A DNA stretch of 64,000 bases, taken from Comamonas sp. (GTDB lineage: Bacteria > Pseudomonadota > Gammaproteobacteria > Burkholderiales > Burkholderiaceae_C). Position numbers and translations under genes: made by a program. The DNA is taken from assembly GCF_009360615.1 (NCBI RefSeq), contig NZ_SPEY01000017.1, forward strand, positions 1 to 64,000, in the 5' to 3' direction. The notes under the pieces are model-generated. The model made no database searches, had not been told where the DNA came from, and worked only from the letters and a program-made list of their open reading frames with translations. Shown one piece after another: positions 34,314-44,100 of this stretch. Numbering within the stretch: position 1 is the stretch's first letter; each line of letters opens with the position of its first letter.

Positions 34314-37274
34314 TTATTGCTTTGGTTCAGCACTTAGGAGATGTTTGGTTCTGTTGTGGACCTCACTATTCGCATCCCTAGCTTTCTCACTGTATGATTG
34401 CGGATCAACTGTAACCATGTTCGGATTAACCTTTTGAGGTGCGTGAACAGTATTCGAGCTTGGACCTTGTACATTGCTTGGTAATGATGTAGCACTCGGA
34501 GATAAATTGGTTCTTTCTTGTGCTGCTTCTATTTGAGACTGAGCATTTCCTGTCTTTTGATCAACACGGTTGCCAATGTCTTGGACTGAAACATTACCCA
34601 CTGATCTACTCATTTCATTGTATCGTTCCGCACCTTGTGGATTTAAGAACTCCATTGCAGCATTATTAATTGCAGGGTTTCTGGATTGTAATGCTGCCGC
34701 TACCAACGCTACATTTTGTCTGTCATTCGGATTTCCGAGTGATGTTAAAGCGTCTTGTTGTCTACGCATGTCATCTTGGAATTTAGGATCATTAACACTA
34801 TTCACAGATGATTTTAAATTCTCAAATGCTTGAGGATTCATATTAATCATCCCCTGAACATCTGGAGCTTTAGCTGAGACAGAGCTTGAGAAATCCATAC
34901 TCTCTTGTTCAATGTGTTTAAGGGACTCAATTTTCTGTTGAATCTTATTAAAGTCACTAGAGAACTGTTCTGTATACCCACTACCTTTAGTTTGTGTAGC
35001 AGTATTTCTTAGCTCTTGTAGTCTTTGAGAATAGTCAGACGATGTGTGTGAAGTGGTTTTACTATTTCCGGTTGTAGCCGCCGTTGAGTTAAATTGTGCG
35101 TCATTTTTAGCAAGCGTGGTAGACTGATTTGTAGTCAATGCTGTACCGTCACTATTCACATTAGAGGTTGATCCAGAAACTTGCCCCCCAATTTGCGCTC
35201 CTGCCTGAACATTTAAAGCAGCAGGATTTTTGCCATTCTTTCCAGAGTTAGCATCATTTTTGTTGCCAGTATCGCCACCAAAATTTTTGTTCCCTGTGAC
35301 ACCACCAGAAGCCCCAACGCCACCACTAACCCCACTTGACGAAACATGTTGTTTACTTGCTGTAGTATCCAAGCTAGTTCCATCAGCTTTACTTAGTTGA
35401 GTTGTATCACTTGTTCCTCGTTGCGTTACACTACCGCTACTTATAGAGGTGCCAGAAGCGTAATTAGCTTGACTACCTGTAGTTGATGAATTAGTTGTTG
35501 AACTCCCAACTTCCACTCCCATGCGGCTCTCAAGGTTTGCTATATCAGAAGCAATTTCACTTCTGGTCGCACTGGCAGATTTAGAAAGTTCAGTTGCACT
35601 CTTTTGTGTATTTGATGAAGATAAACTGACTTGTGGAACACCATTTACAGTTGCAACATTTTGACCGGAAATTGTCACGGCTGAATTTGTTGTTGCTAAT
35701 GGTGCTGACTTTGAAACATCCGGAGTATTTACTTTAGCGTCATAATTACCTGCATCAGCACTATTCATTCGGGCAGTGATTTGGCTCATACCCATCATCA
35801 TGCCAGTAAATAGCATCATGCAGAGCATTGGGACACTGGCGAGTAAGGAATTTGCTAGGGAAAGTTTTTGTGACACAGCCGCATAAAATTGTGGACCTGT
35901 AATCAAGTTTAATGTGTGAATACCTGTGGAAGTTGCAACTTTGTACCACTCGTCAGCTAAGGTATGCTGAATATAAAAATTGATCATTGCTGCTACAGGA
36001 AGCCATAAATATGCTGATACAGTAAAAGCCATATAGTTGCCTAACAACTTAAATGAACTTGTTCCCTGAATCATCACGAATAACACCATAATCGGGAAAA
36101 ATAAAAATGAAATCATTATGAGAACATTTTGACCATCTCGCATTACTTGTAAAAAACCTGTGCCTGCCGCCGCATTTTTTTCTTCCCATTGGCTACGTGA
36201 AGCGATCCAAGCAGAACATTTTGACATTCCAGACATGCCATCTGCTTTGTCATAACAGTAGCTTGCAGTTTCTAGCATTGGATTGAATATCGTAGCCATC
36301 ATAAAGCTACGGGCATTATCCTGAGAAGTATTACCCATCAAACTTACATAATTGACCATATCATTAATGGTGTAATTACTTCCGCCTGCTGTTGGTTTTG
36401 GATTGAAGCCTGCAACTTCACCATTCGCTGTCATCTGACGTATCATTGCATTCCTCAAGTTGTACAATGTCACATCGCCAATAATCTTATTAACTTGTGT
36501 GGCACCACCAGTTGAGTTGTTTATCCCATCAACATAAGCTTCCATTGCTTTTTGGACTTCATCTGCTGCTGACGAGCAAGTCATAATATTGTCAGAAGTA
36601 CTACCTGTAGCAGCTAAAGTTACATATACGACAGAGTTACTACTGGTTTTTGCAGCATCCGTAAAATATTTAACAGGATTCGCGTCTTTCTTATAGCTTT
36701 CAACATTAAAATTCGGATTGCCGGCAATACATGACTGATAAATATTTTTAGTAGTTTGTAATAAGGATTGTGACGGAACGATAGATGCAGAATCACGTAA
36801 AGCATTGATGAGCTTAAGAGGAGTTACATAACCTTCTTCTGAAATTTTAGGCATATAACCAGTAGGGCTGCCGCCTACGACTTGATAGGCTTTTTCAACA
36901 ACTTCTGTAAAAACAATACTAAATCCACTAGCGACTGCTGCCGGCAAGCCCAAACCAATTGGAACATTCGCGACCGTCTTTACATTACCTGTTGAGATTT
37001 CTTCGATTGCGATTGTTGTTTTTGGTACCGTTAAGACCATGTAAACAATTAATGGAGCCAATAATGCTCTTAAATCCATTTGCTGTTTGAATGCAGCGTT
37101 ATAAAGCCAAACAACAAATAATAGCATTACACCAAAGAAAGCCCCGATACCTAAGTTACCCAGACCCGTACCATGGAATAAACCCGTATCATTGAACAGC
37201 ATTGCTACGCCGTTCAATGCACTAGCAAAAAGCCCTGATTCGCCCATCGTGTAAATTACAAAAGGATCAGCCAT
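34314..37274 (-). CDS. TraG_N-domain mating-pair protein, paralogue 3 (986 aa)
   Basis: The N-terminal ~500 residues match TraG of F-type systems: hydrophobic helices near 42-60 and 70-85, the VPKTT...NVPIGLGLPAAVASG stretch (near 83-118; F TraG has TPKVS...NVPAGLALPAG), a Cys-rich loop, and membrane helices near 385-440 and 480-505. The C-terminal half (about 590-760) is low-complexity Ser/Thr/Asn/Gly, then a helical end. TraG of F acts in pilus assembly and stabilises the mating pair from the inner membrane. No enzymatic domain follows here, unlike paralogue 1. It has its own terminator and is separated from the other two by a gene on the plus strand. Confidence 0.8.
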   Translation of the reverse strand: MADPFVIYTMGESGLFASALNGVAMLFNDTGLFHGTGLGNLGIGAFFGVMLLFVVWLYNAAFKQQMDLRALLAPLIVYMVLTVPKTTIAIEEISTGNVKTVANVPIGLGLPAAVASGFSIVFTEVVEKAYQVVGGSPTGYMPKISEEGYVTPLKLINALRDSASIVPSQSLLQTTKNIYQSCIAGNPNFNVESYKKDANPVKYFTDAAKTSSNSVVYVTLAATGSTSDNIMTCSSAADEVQKAMEAYVDGINNSTGGATQVNKIIGDVTLYNLRNAMIRQMTANGEVAGFNPKPTAGGSNYTINDMVNYVSLMGNTSQDNARSFMMATIFNPMLETASYCYDKADGMSGMSKCSAWIASRSQWEEKNAAAGTGFLQVMRDGQNVLIMISFLFFPIMVLFVMIQGTSSFKLLGNYMAFTVSAYLWLPVAAMINFYIQHTLADEWYKVATSTGIHTLNLITGPQFYAAVSQKLSLANSLLASVPMLCMMLFTGMMMGMSQITARMNSADAGNYDAKVNTPDVSKSAPLATTNSAVTISGQNVATVNGVPQVSLSSSNTQKSATELSKSASATRSEIASDIANLESRMGVEVGSSTTNSSTTGSQANYASGTSISSGSVTQRGTSDTTQLSKADGTSLDTTASKQHVSSSGVSGGVGASGGVTGNKNFGGDTGNKNDANSGKNGKNPAALNVQAGAQIGGQVSGSTSNVNSDGTALTTNQSTTLAKNDAQFNSTAATTGNSKTTSHTSSDYSQRLQELRNTATQTKGSGYTEQFSSDFNKIQQKIESLKHIEQESMDFSSSVSAKAPDVQGMINMNPQAFENLKSSVNSVNDPKFQDDMRRQQDALTSLGNPNDRQNVALVAAALQSRNPAINNAAMEFLNPQGAERYNEMSRSVGNVSVQDIGNRVDQKTGNAQSQIEAAQERTNLSPSATSLPSNVQGPSSNTVHAPQKVNPNMVTVDPQSYSEKARDANSEVHNRTKHLLSAEPKQ

Positions 37275-37447
37275 CAGAAATCCTATTAATATTTTTTAAA
37301 ATTAATCAATTATAAATCTAATGTTATGGAATATAAAATAAAACAATAAAAAAACTTTAAGAAAATAATATAATTATTTTTTCATTTTTTATCTGTTATA
37401 TTTTTACAAGATAAAAATACTTATTTATCAATCAAAAGAGGAATTCT

Positions 37448-37942
37448 ATGAAAAAATCTACTAAAGCACAGCTTTGCGGCTTAATATTTTCACTATCACC
37501 ACTGTATCTTTATGCGGAGCCTGTCAATGTTCAAGAAAGTCAGTACACTGACTCAAATCCAGAACAAAATTTTCGCACTTTACATAAAGATTTGAAAATT
37601 TCCTCTTTGTCAGGTAGGGAGAAGGCACAGAAATCCATACTTGAAGGTGTAAATAAGAAATTAGATGCCTTAGAAAAACCTGATCAAAAGTTTTCCTTTC
37701 TTATGGCAATGAACCAAGTTTTCAAGGACAGATTCCATGTAAATTACAATGCCTTTGTTCATCTGAATGATGAAGATAAAGCATTTATGGATGGTTATTA
37801 CACGACAATGTTGGTTCTATTAGATAATGAAATTAAAGAAGGTAAGAAAACAAAAGCCGAACTTATTGAAGAATATGAAAGTAAATATCCTTTTAAAGTA
37901 TTTAATCAAGACTTAGATAAAGTCCACGCCGCAAATCGATAA
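37448..37942 (+). CDS. Secreted helical protein between traG paralogues (164 aa)
   Basis: A clear signal peptide (KKSTKAQLCGLIFSLSPLYL, cleavage after YLYA at about 24) is followed by a charged, helical mature part of 140 residues. GAGGAATTCT precedes the ATG. It runs opposite to the TraG-like genes on both sides and ends at a shared bidirectional terminator. A periplasmic partner or regulator of the TraG proteins is a reasonable guess from position only. No family was recognised. Confidence 0.65.
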   Translation: MKKSTKAQLCGLIFSLSPLYLYAEPVNVQESQYTDSNPEQNFRTLHKDLKISSLSGREKAQKSILEGVNKKLDALEKPDQKFSFLMAMNQVFKDRFHVNYNAFVHLNDEDKAFMDGYYTTMLVLLDNEIKEGKKTKAELIEEYESKYPFKVFNQDLDKVHAANR

Positions 37943-37968
37943 AAAAAGCGGCAAAGCCGCTTTTTTTA
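37942..37968. terminator. Bidirectional terminator
   Basis: AAAAAAGCGGC/GCCGCTTTTTT with an AAA loop ends the plus-strand gene at 37448 and the minus-strand gene at 37966. Confidence 0.9.
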
Positions 37969-40900
37969 TTTCTTGGGTTCAGCCCCAAGTTTTGTATCTA
38001 ATTCACTCGTGATTTTGTTAACTGCTTCACTATTACCTAATTCTAATTGTTGCTTTTCATTTAACAAACGAATGATTTCTTCATTGTTCCCATCTTTCTG
38101 GGCATTCGCAATTTGTCGATCATACTCAGTTGGATAATCCGAAAATGACGTAACAGTCGGGGTGATTAGCTTACCATTCGAATCTTTTATTACTGGAGCA
38201 TTTGATGCTATTTCGGAACTTACATCGCCATACTCTTTATTAATGTTCTGGATTTTCGCTTGTTTATCAATCGAAATTTGATTTACATTGACCTGTTTTA
38301 TTGGGTCAAATTCTTGACCGGTCAGATTGTTTGATTTTTTGACTAAATCGCCAGTGCTTGAGATTAGCTCATCTGCCTTATCAAATGACGTGCCATACTT
38401 CTCTTTTGCTTTTGAAATGGTCTCAGCATCAATTGTTGATGAAATTGAATTAAACTTTTCATCTTCGGCTTTCATTCTTGAATTTGCGGAAGATAAGTTC
38501 GATAACGTGTCTCTTTCTCTAAAAGTATCAACAACTGTAGTAGATGGCGCAATTGCGTCCATTGCCGAAAGCATGACTTCCGAATTACCAGACTGCCGAG
38601 CAGCTAAAAAAATAGAAACACGTTCTATGGCATCAGGCGTAGATTGCCCACCAAGTCTAAGAATTTTTTCCGCATCACCTTTTAACTGATCCCAATTAGT
38701 AACATTTGATCGACCTAACTCATCAGTTTTATCCAAAGCGGCATTTACGACTTTACTATTTGGGGCAAGTACATTGGTTCTACCGGAAATATCACTATCA
38801 CTGATACTGTTAGATATGACCCATTGTAATGCCTGAGATTTTTGTCCACTTAAGCTTTGCACTTCACTCGCTAATTGGGCAGCTTCTCTTTTTTCAGCTA
38901 TTGAATAATTATTTGATTGATCTTGTTGAATAATTTCGTTCAAAGCTGTTGCTTTGAAGTTTGCATCTTTACTATTCTTGATTCGTGATATTAAGTTTTC
39001 AGTCGTTACAGCTTGATTATTCTTTGATTCTCCCCCCTTGATACCATGTTCATTATTGACGGTACTATCGAAAGTAGGATTCTCAGTTAATTGATTTACT
39101 ACAGTACGTTTACCCTGCACTGCACTTGAATTGACAACATTAACATCTCCGCCAATTGATACGCCCGCAGCAGCTTTTACCTTATCTTTCCCACCTATAC
39201 CACCCTTCGCCGTGGCTGCAAGTGTAAGGTCTCCCTTAATAACAGTATTACCAGATTTTTGAGAATTCGTACTCAAAGAATCTGATTCATTAATATCTTT
39301 AGTGGTATGCGTATTACCATCAGTAATAACCTTGTCAGAATTACCTGTACTATCATTATAAGTAGCTAGTTTTTCTGTTCCTGTTTCAGTTGAGTTCCGA
39401 TGTCCTTGTGCATTTGATACAGAATTACTAAATCCATCAGACGATCGTGCAGATAACTGTTCTAATCGTGATAACTTTTGGCTGATTTGATCATCATATT
39501 CAGCCGCTTTTGATCTCGCAGCACTGATTGATTGATTCATTTTTATATCAGTTGATCCAACACCCTGAATAGTCGCGGCACCAAAACCATCCTTATTGAT
39601 AATACTCGAATGCGAATTAAGAGGAGCAGAACTAATCGGTGTCTTACTATTTATATTTGCATCGTAACCGCCGTCTGCCGGATTGATACCTTTAGCGAAT
39701 GCATTCATACCCCACATCATTCCGCCGAAAAGCATAGAGCATAATACAGGAACCATTCCCATAGCGTTATTTGCTACGGCAAGCTTGGTTGTAACCACGC
39801 TATATAATTGTGGGGCTTGACTAATTGTGAATATGCCATTCGGATTGGCTAATTTCAGCATGTACACAGCATCTTGAAACGTATATTGCCCATAAAAGTT
39901 GATAATGGCAGCCATTGGCAACCATAGGTAGTTTGATAAAATAAATGCTATATATCCGGCAACCATTTTTTTACTTGCCATACCTTGAAGCATTATCATG
40001 AAAACCATAAATGGAAAAAGCATGAACCCTACAAGTACCATCATGTTCTGACCATCTTTCATTTTCTTAAGAAAACTTGTACCACTCGCAGCAGATCGAT
40101 CTTTCCATTGTTCGACAGTACTGATCCAAGCAGAACATTTTGAAATTTGGTCGAGTGAAAACTCAGATGTACACTTTGATGCTGTCCTTACCATTGGGTC
40201 AAAAAGAACATTTACTAAGAATGAGCGACTCTCGGATGCACTTTGACCAGTAAGGCTACTGATCATATTCGCTACCTGTGCATAGTCGTATTTAATTGTA
40301 CCCGTTGGACCTTTTAATTTTCCATAAGTGTTATTCACCGCCATGGCTCTAGCCATTTTTTCAGTAAAAGAGTTCTTTTTAAAATTGGAGCCTAACAATC
40401 CCGTTGAATCGTTATTTTTATCAGTTAAATGAACATCTAAGGCTATTCGTATATAGGAACCCGCATCAGCACATGACATGGTTTTGATTGAGCCTTGTCC
40501 TGCTTCACTGACAGTGAAAGAAACTAATCTTTCCGTTGAGTTCAATACACTTTGAAAATATGCGGATACATCCTTCGAGCGAGTGTAGGTTTCTGGATTC
40601 CATTGATCATTCCCGACAATACATGTGGCATAAACTTTATTAAATGCTTGTTGTAATAATGGGTGATCCGTATTCAAGTTGTCATATCGAACAGAGTTCA
40701 ATACTTGTAAGGGGGTTAAAAAACCATCTTGGGTTAATTTTGTTGGTGATCGCATTATGTTATCGACCGGCAAAACATAGAAAGCCTTTTCAATATATTG
40801 AGTGATTACTGAGGACATTCCACTGATCACTGAAACAGGAATTGCCAACCCAATCGGCACATTATCAACTTTCTTCGGTGCCTCAACATTATAAATATCA

Positions 40901-41163
40901 CTAACTACAACAGATGTTTTAGGAACTGTAAGAATGATATAAAAGATGAGAGGGACAATAAGAGTGTGCCAATCGAATTTCTGCTCAAAAGCAGCTTTAT
41001 ATATCATTACTGCGAAAAGGATTACTATTCCTACGAAAGCCCCAAATCCTAGTTGTAAGGGACCATTTCCCTTAAAAATAGGGCTGTTACTAAACATCAT
41101 GGCAATGCCATTCAAAACTTCTGCAAAAGTCTGGGTATCCCCCATAGAGAATATTTCAAACAT
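37966..41163 (-). CDS. TraG_N-domain mating-pair protein, paralogue 2 (1065 aa)
   Basis: The N-terminal domain aligns throughout with the other two TraG-like proteins, for example the VPKTSVVVSDIY and NVPIGLAIPVSVISG stretches near 84-115 and the KMKDGQNMMVLVGFMLFPF membrane entry near 365-385. The C-terminal half is a Ser/Asn-rich then helical, coiled-coil-prone region with no enzymatic motif. It starts 3 bp after the stop of paralogue 1, so the two are one transcription unit. A shared ancestor with paralogues 1 and 3 is clear; whether they form a mixed complex or act in turn is unknown. Confidence 0.8.
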   Translation of the reverse strand: MFEIFSMGDTQTFAEVLNGIAMMFSNSPIFKGNGPLQLGFGAFVGIVILFAVMIYKAAFEQKFDWHTLIVPLIFYIILTVPKTSVVVSDIYNVEAPKKVDNVPIGLAIPVSVISGMSSVITQYIEKAFYVLPVDNIMRSPTKLTQDGFLTPLQVLNSVRYDNLNTDHPLLQQAFNKVYATCIVGNDQWNPETYTRSKDVSAYFQSVLNSTERLVSFTVSEAGQGSIKTMSCADAGSYIRIALDVHLTDKNNDSTGLLGSNFKKNSFTEKMARAMAVNNTYGKLKGPTGTIKYDYAQVANMISSLTGQSASESRSFLVNVLFDPMVRTASKCTSEFSLDQISKCSAWISTVEQWKDRSAASGTSFLKKMKDGQNMMVLVGFMLFPFMVFMIMLQGMASKKMVAGYIAFILSNYLWLPMAAIINFYGQYTFQDAVYMLKLANPNGIFTISQAPQLYSVVTTKLAVANNAMGMVPVLCSMLFGGMMWGMNAFAKGINPADGGYDANINSKTPISSAPLNSHSSIINKDGFGAATIQGVGSTDIKMNQSISAARSKAAEYDDQISQKLSRLEQLSARSSDGFSNSVSNAQGHRNSTETGTEKLATYNDSTGNSDKVITDGNTHTTKDINESDSLSTNSQKSGNTVIKGDLTLAATAKGGIGGKDKVKAAAGVSIGGDVNVVNSSAVQGKRTVVNQLTENPTFDSTVNNEHGIKGGESKNNQAVTTENLISRIKNSKDANFKATALNEIIQQDQSNNYSIAEKREAAQLASEVQSLSGQKSQALQWVISNSISDSDISGRTNVLAPNSKVVNAALDKTDELGRSNVTNWDQLKGDAEKILRLGGQSTPDAIERVSIFLAARQSGNSEVMLSAMDAIAPSTTVVDTFRERDTLSNLSSANSRMKAEDEKFNSISSTIDAETISKAKEKYGTSFDKADELISSTGDLVKKSNNLTGQEFDPIKQVNVNQISIDKQAKIQNINKEYGDVSSEIASNAPVIKDSNGKLITPTVTSFSDYPTEYDRQIANAQKDGNNEEIIRLLNEKQQLELGNSEAVNKITSELDTKLGAEPKK

Positions 41164-41166
41164 ATC

Positions 41167-44100
41167 TTATTCCTTATCTTTTGCTTCGCGTTTCGCGTTA
41201 TATCGTTGAACAGCTTCGACCATGGTTATATTATCTGCGGTCAACATTGAACTATCTGGGTCTGGCGTATAGTTTTTGGCGACAAGTGCTGAGTTTAATG
41301 ATGTAGGACCATGACGCTCTCTTGGAACAGGATTATCCCTTAGCTCATCCTTAATCACTTCAAACCTACGCTCTTTTTCTTGTTGCACTTTCTCATTTAG
41401 ACCTTTCTGCAAATCCGCTCTACTTAGGTCATTATTTTCCTCAATTTTTCTACGGTCTTGCCCAACTTCTTGACGATTTAATCCTGTTGATTCCGTCAAT
41501 TTTTGGTCATTCACTTGTGTTTCTTTTTCAACGTATTTTTGTCGTGAAAGATTAAAATCACTATATTGAGGAGTTTTTTCTTCATCAGTTTTTGACATAG
41601 CCCGATCTAGGTGCAAATTTGCAGGCATAGTTTTATTACGCTCAATAGTGTTCATAACATTTTCTTTGAGCATTTTTACTGCTACATCACCTGAAACAAT
41701 CGGAGCATTCAAGTTCTCAGCTAGTTTTCCTTTGTCACCCACCGAATAATGCAAATCTTCACCATTTTTATCCGGAGAGACAGTTATACCGTGCGTCAAC
41801 AATGTATTTTTATTAAATTGTTGTTGGCTTTGTTGCCTGTTCTGCTCATGACGTACTGCCAAATCAGACGCATTTGGTCCACGATAATCCGCACCATGTC
41901 CTTGGGGAATAAAGCTACCCACATCACTTTTAACGGGTCGAGCAATTTGTGTTCTGGTTAAATCTGCTTTATTTAGTGAGCTTGCAGCAGCAATTTGTCT
42001 TTCCTCGATTTCTCTTGAAATCTTATTCTGGTAGCCTCCATCACGTCCGAGGACCGAGACATGTAGATGCTGTCCAGTAAAGTCCTTGGATTTAGATTCA
42101 TATTCATTAACAAAAGCTACTTTATAACCGTGTTTTTTGGCTAATTCCTGCATCTCTGAAATTGCTTTTTTTGCATCACTAGGATTACTAAGTACTATAT
42201 CGAACGCTTTTCCTTGTACATGTTTGCCAGTACTGCCAACGTTTTGATGATATTCATCATTAAACCCAGAAAAGTATTTGATCTTCCCTCCAAGGTGTTG
42301 ATTTGTAAGATGTGCAAATTCAACTGTGTAACCTCGGGACTGACCACCGCCGTAAGCTTGGTCCTTATTGTGACTTGGAGCTTTAATCGGAAGTCCTGCA
42401 TTAGCAATGTATTTATTATCGACTAGCCCATCACCCAAAATTTGTCCTTTTAGCCCTGTTTTTGAAAGTGCTGATGAAAGGCTTGGATTATTTGCTGCCG
42501 CGAAATCTGCCGATGACATTTGACTTATATGACTAGGTTCAAATTTTGCTTTTGATTGTGAGACCAATTCATTATTTAGACGTTCAGCAAAATCCTTTCT
42601 ATTTTTTTCGCCGTTTTCGCGATATTTTTCATCATCAATGCGCCAGACGATGTAATTCTTACCAACAGCATAATGAATTTGATCGATTGTATTGGTATCA
42701 CTATTTAATGCAGCCCAAGCTGTTGCGTAACGTTTATTACCTGAAAGTTCTTTATGCATGAATTGAGCCATTGCATCTAAAGAAGCTTGACTCTCTACAT
42801 AGGATGCAGAACCAACTTTTCCTCGTGAAACCAGTCCTTTTGCCATCATTTCTTGATCTAAGGCGATTTTACGATCTTGGTTAAAGCTGATCATTCCCCC
42901 ATTGGTTAAATGTTGTTTTTCTGGGTCATAGTGTGTGCCATACAAAGATGATGAATTGAAGCTATTTTCGCGTCCTACTTCGGCTGTCAAAATAGCTGCT
43001 TGTTTAGGTGTAAAGCCTGCATGTAAAAAAGAGTTATACACCATAATCATATTTTGTTGCTGTTTATCCCCTCTAACCTCCAACTCTCCGGCTAAATAGG
43101 CATATTGCCCATCCAAATTAGCATTTGAACCAAAGTATTTTGCAAAAGTACCGGCTAAATCTCTATGGTCTACATTCATTTTAGACCAGTCGGTGTTAAC
43201 TGATCTTAGATTGTCATTTAACTCATGAGATGGAGCATCAAATCCTGTTAATGCTTTATATGTAGCATTTGCAGACTCGTAGTTCATGCTCATGCCTGCC
43301 ATTACTATTGTGTAATAAGCAAATTGTTCAGGGTTAGCAAATTGAGATACAGCTAATTCAGTTACTTGAGCATGAGCTGCTGCAATGCGCTTCGCATCTT
43401 CCCATTTATCCCCATAACGTTCTTTATTTTCACGATCGATACGGTCTAAGTCCGCACGTACAGATTCATGTCTTGTTATACGATGCATTACATCTGAATC
43501 AAGCATGTTCACAGTAAAACTAGACGCTGCTATTTGTGAAATAGCATTATTCACTTGCTCTAATTCTGCTTGGGTTTGTGATAGTGCTTGTGTGAGAGAA
43601 GCTTTATATGCTTGACTTTCCTTTGTCGTTTCATTTGATGCGACACTCACATTTTTATCTAAACCATGTGACTTTCCATCAAGTACTTTATTATCTTGAT
43701 AACCGCCTGTTATCTGGTAGTGGCTATCTGAATATTCTTTCTGCTGATTCCCTGACCCTTTATAAATGGTATTTTTTTCGGTACCACTCATTACACCCCG
43801 ATCCGCATCTTGATAGCCTGCCTGCGCAATTGTTGCTGAACCGGCTTTAACTTGTACGAAACCAAGAGAATAGGCATTATCTCCAGAACCTTTTGCAGCA
43901 GTTTGTTCTGTACTCGCATTCTGTAATGCAGCCGGTGTTCCATCTGCTGCTAATGTAGTATCAGCAAATGTGGTCCCTTTTCCTGCCTTTAAACCAATGC
44001 CTGCACCAGTATTTACGCCTACTTGATTTGTAGCAGTTACTACATCACTTTCATCACTTTTAAGCTGCGTGCGTTTCCCATTTTGAGTATAAATACCACT

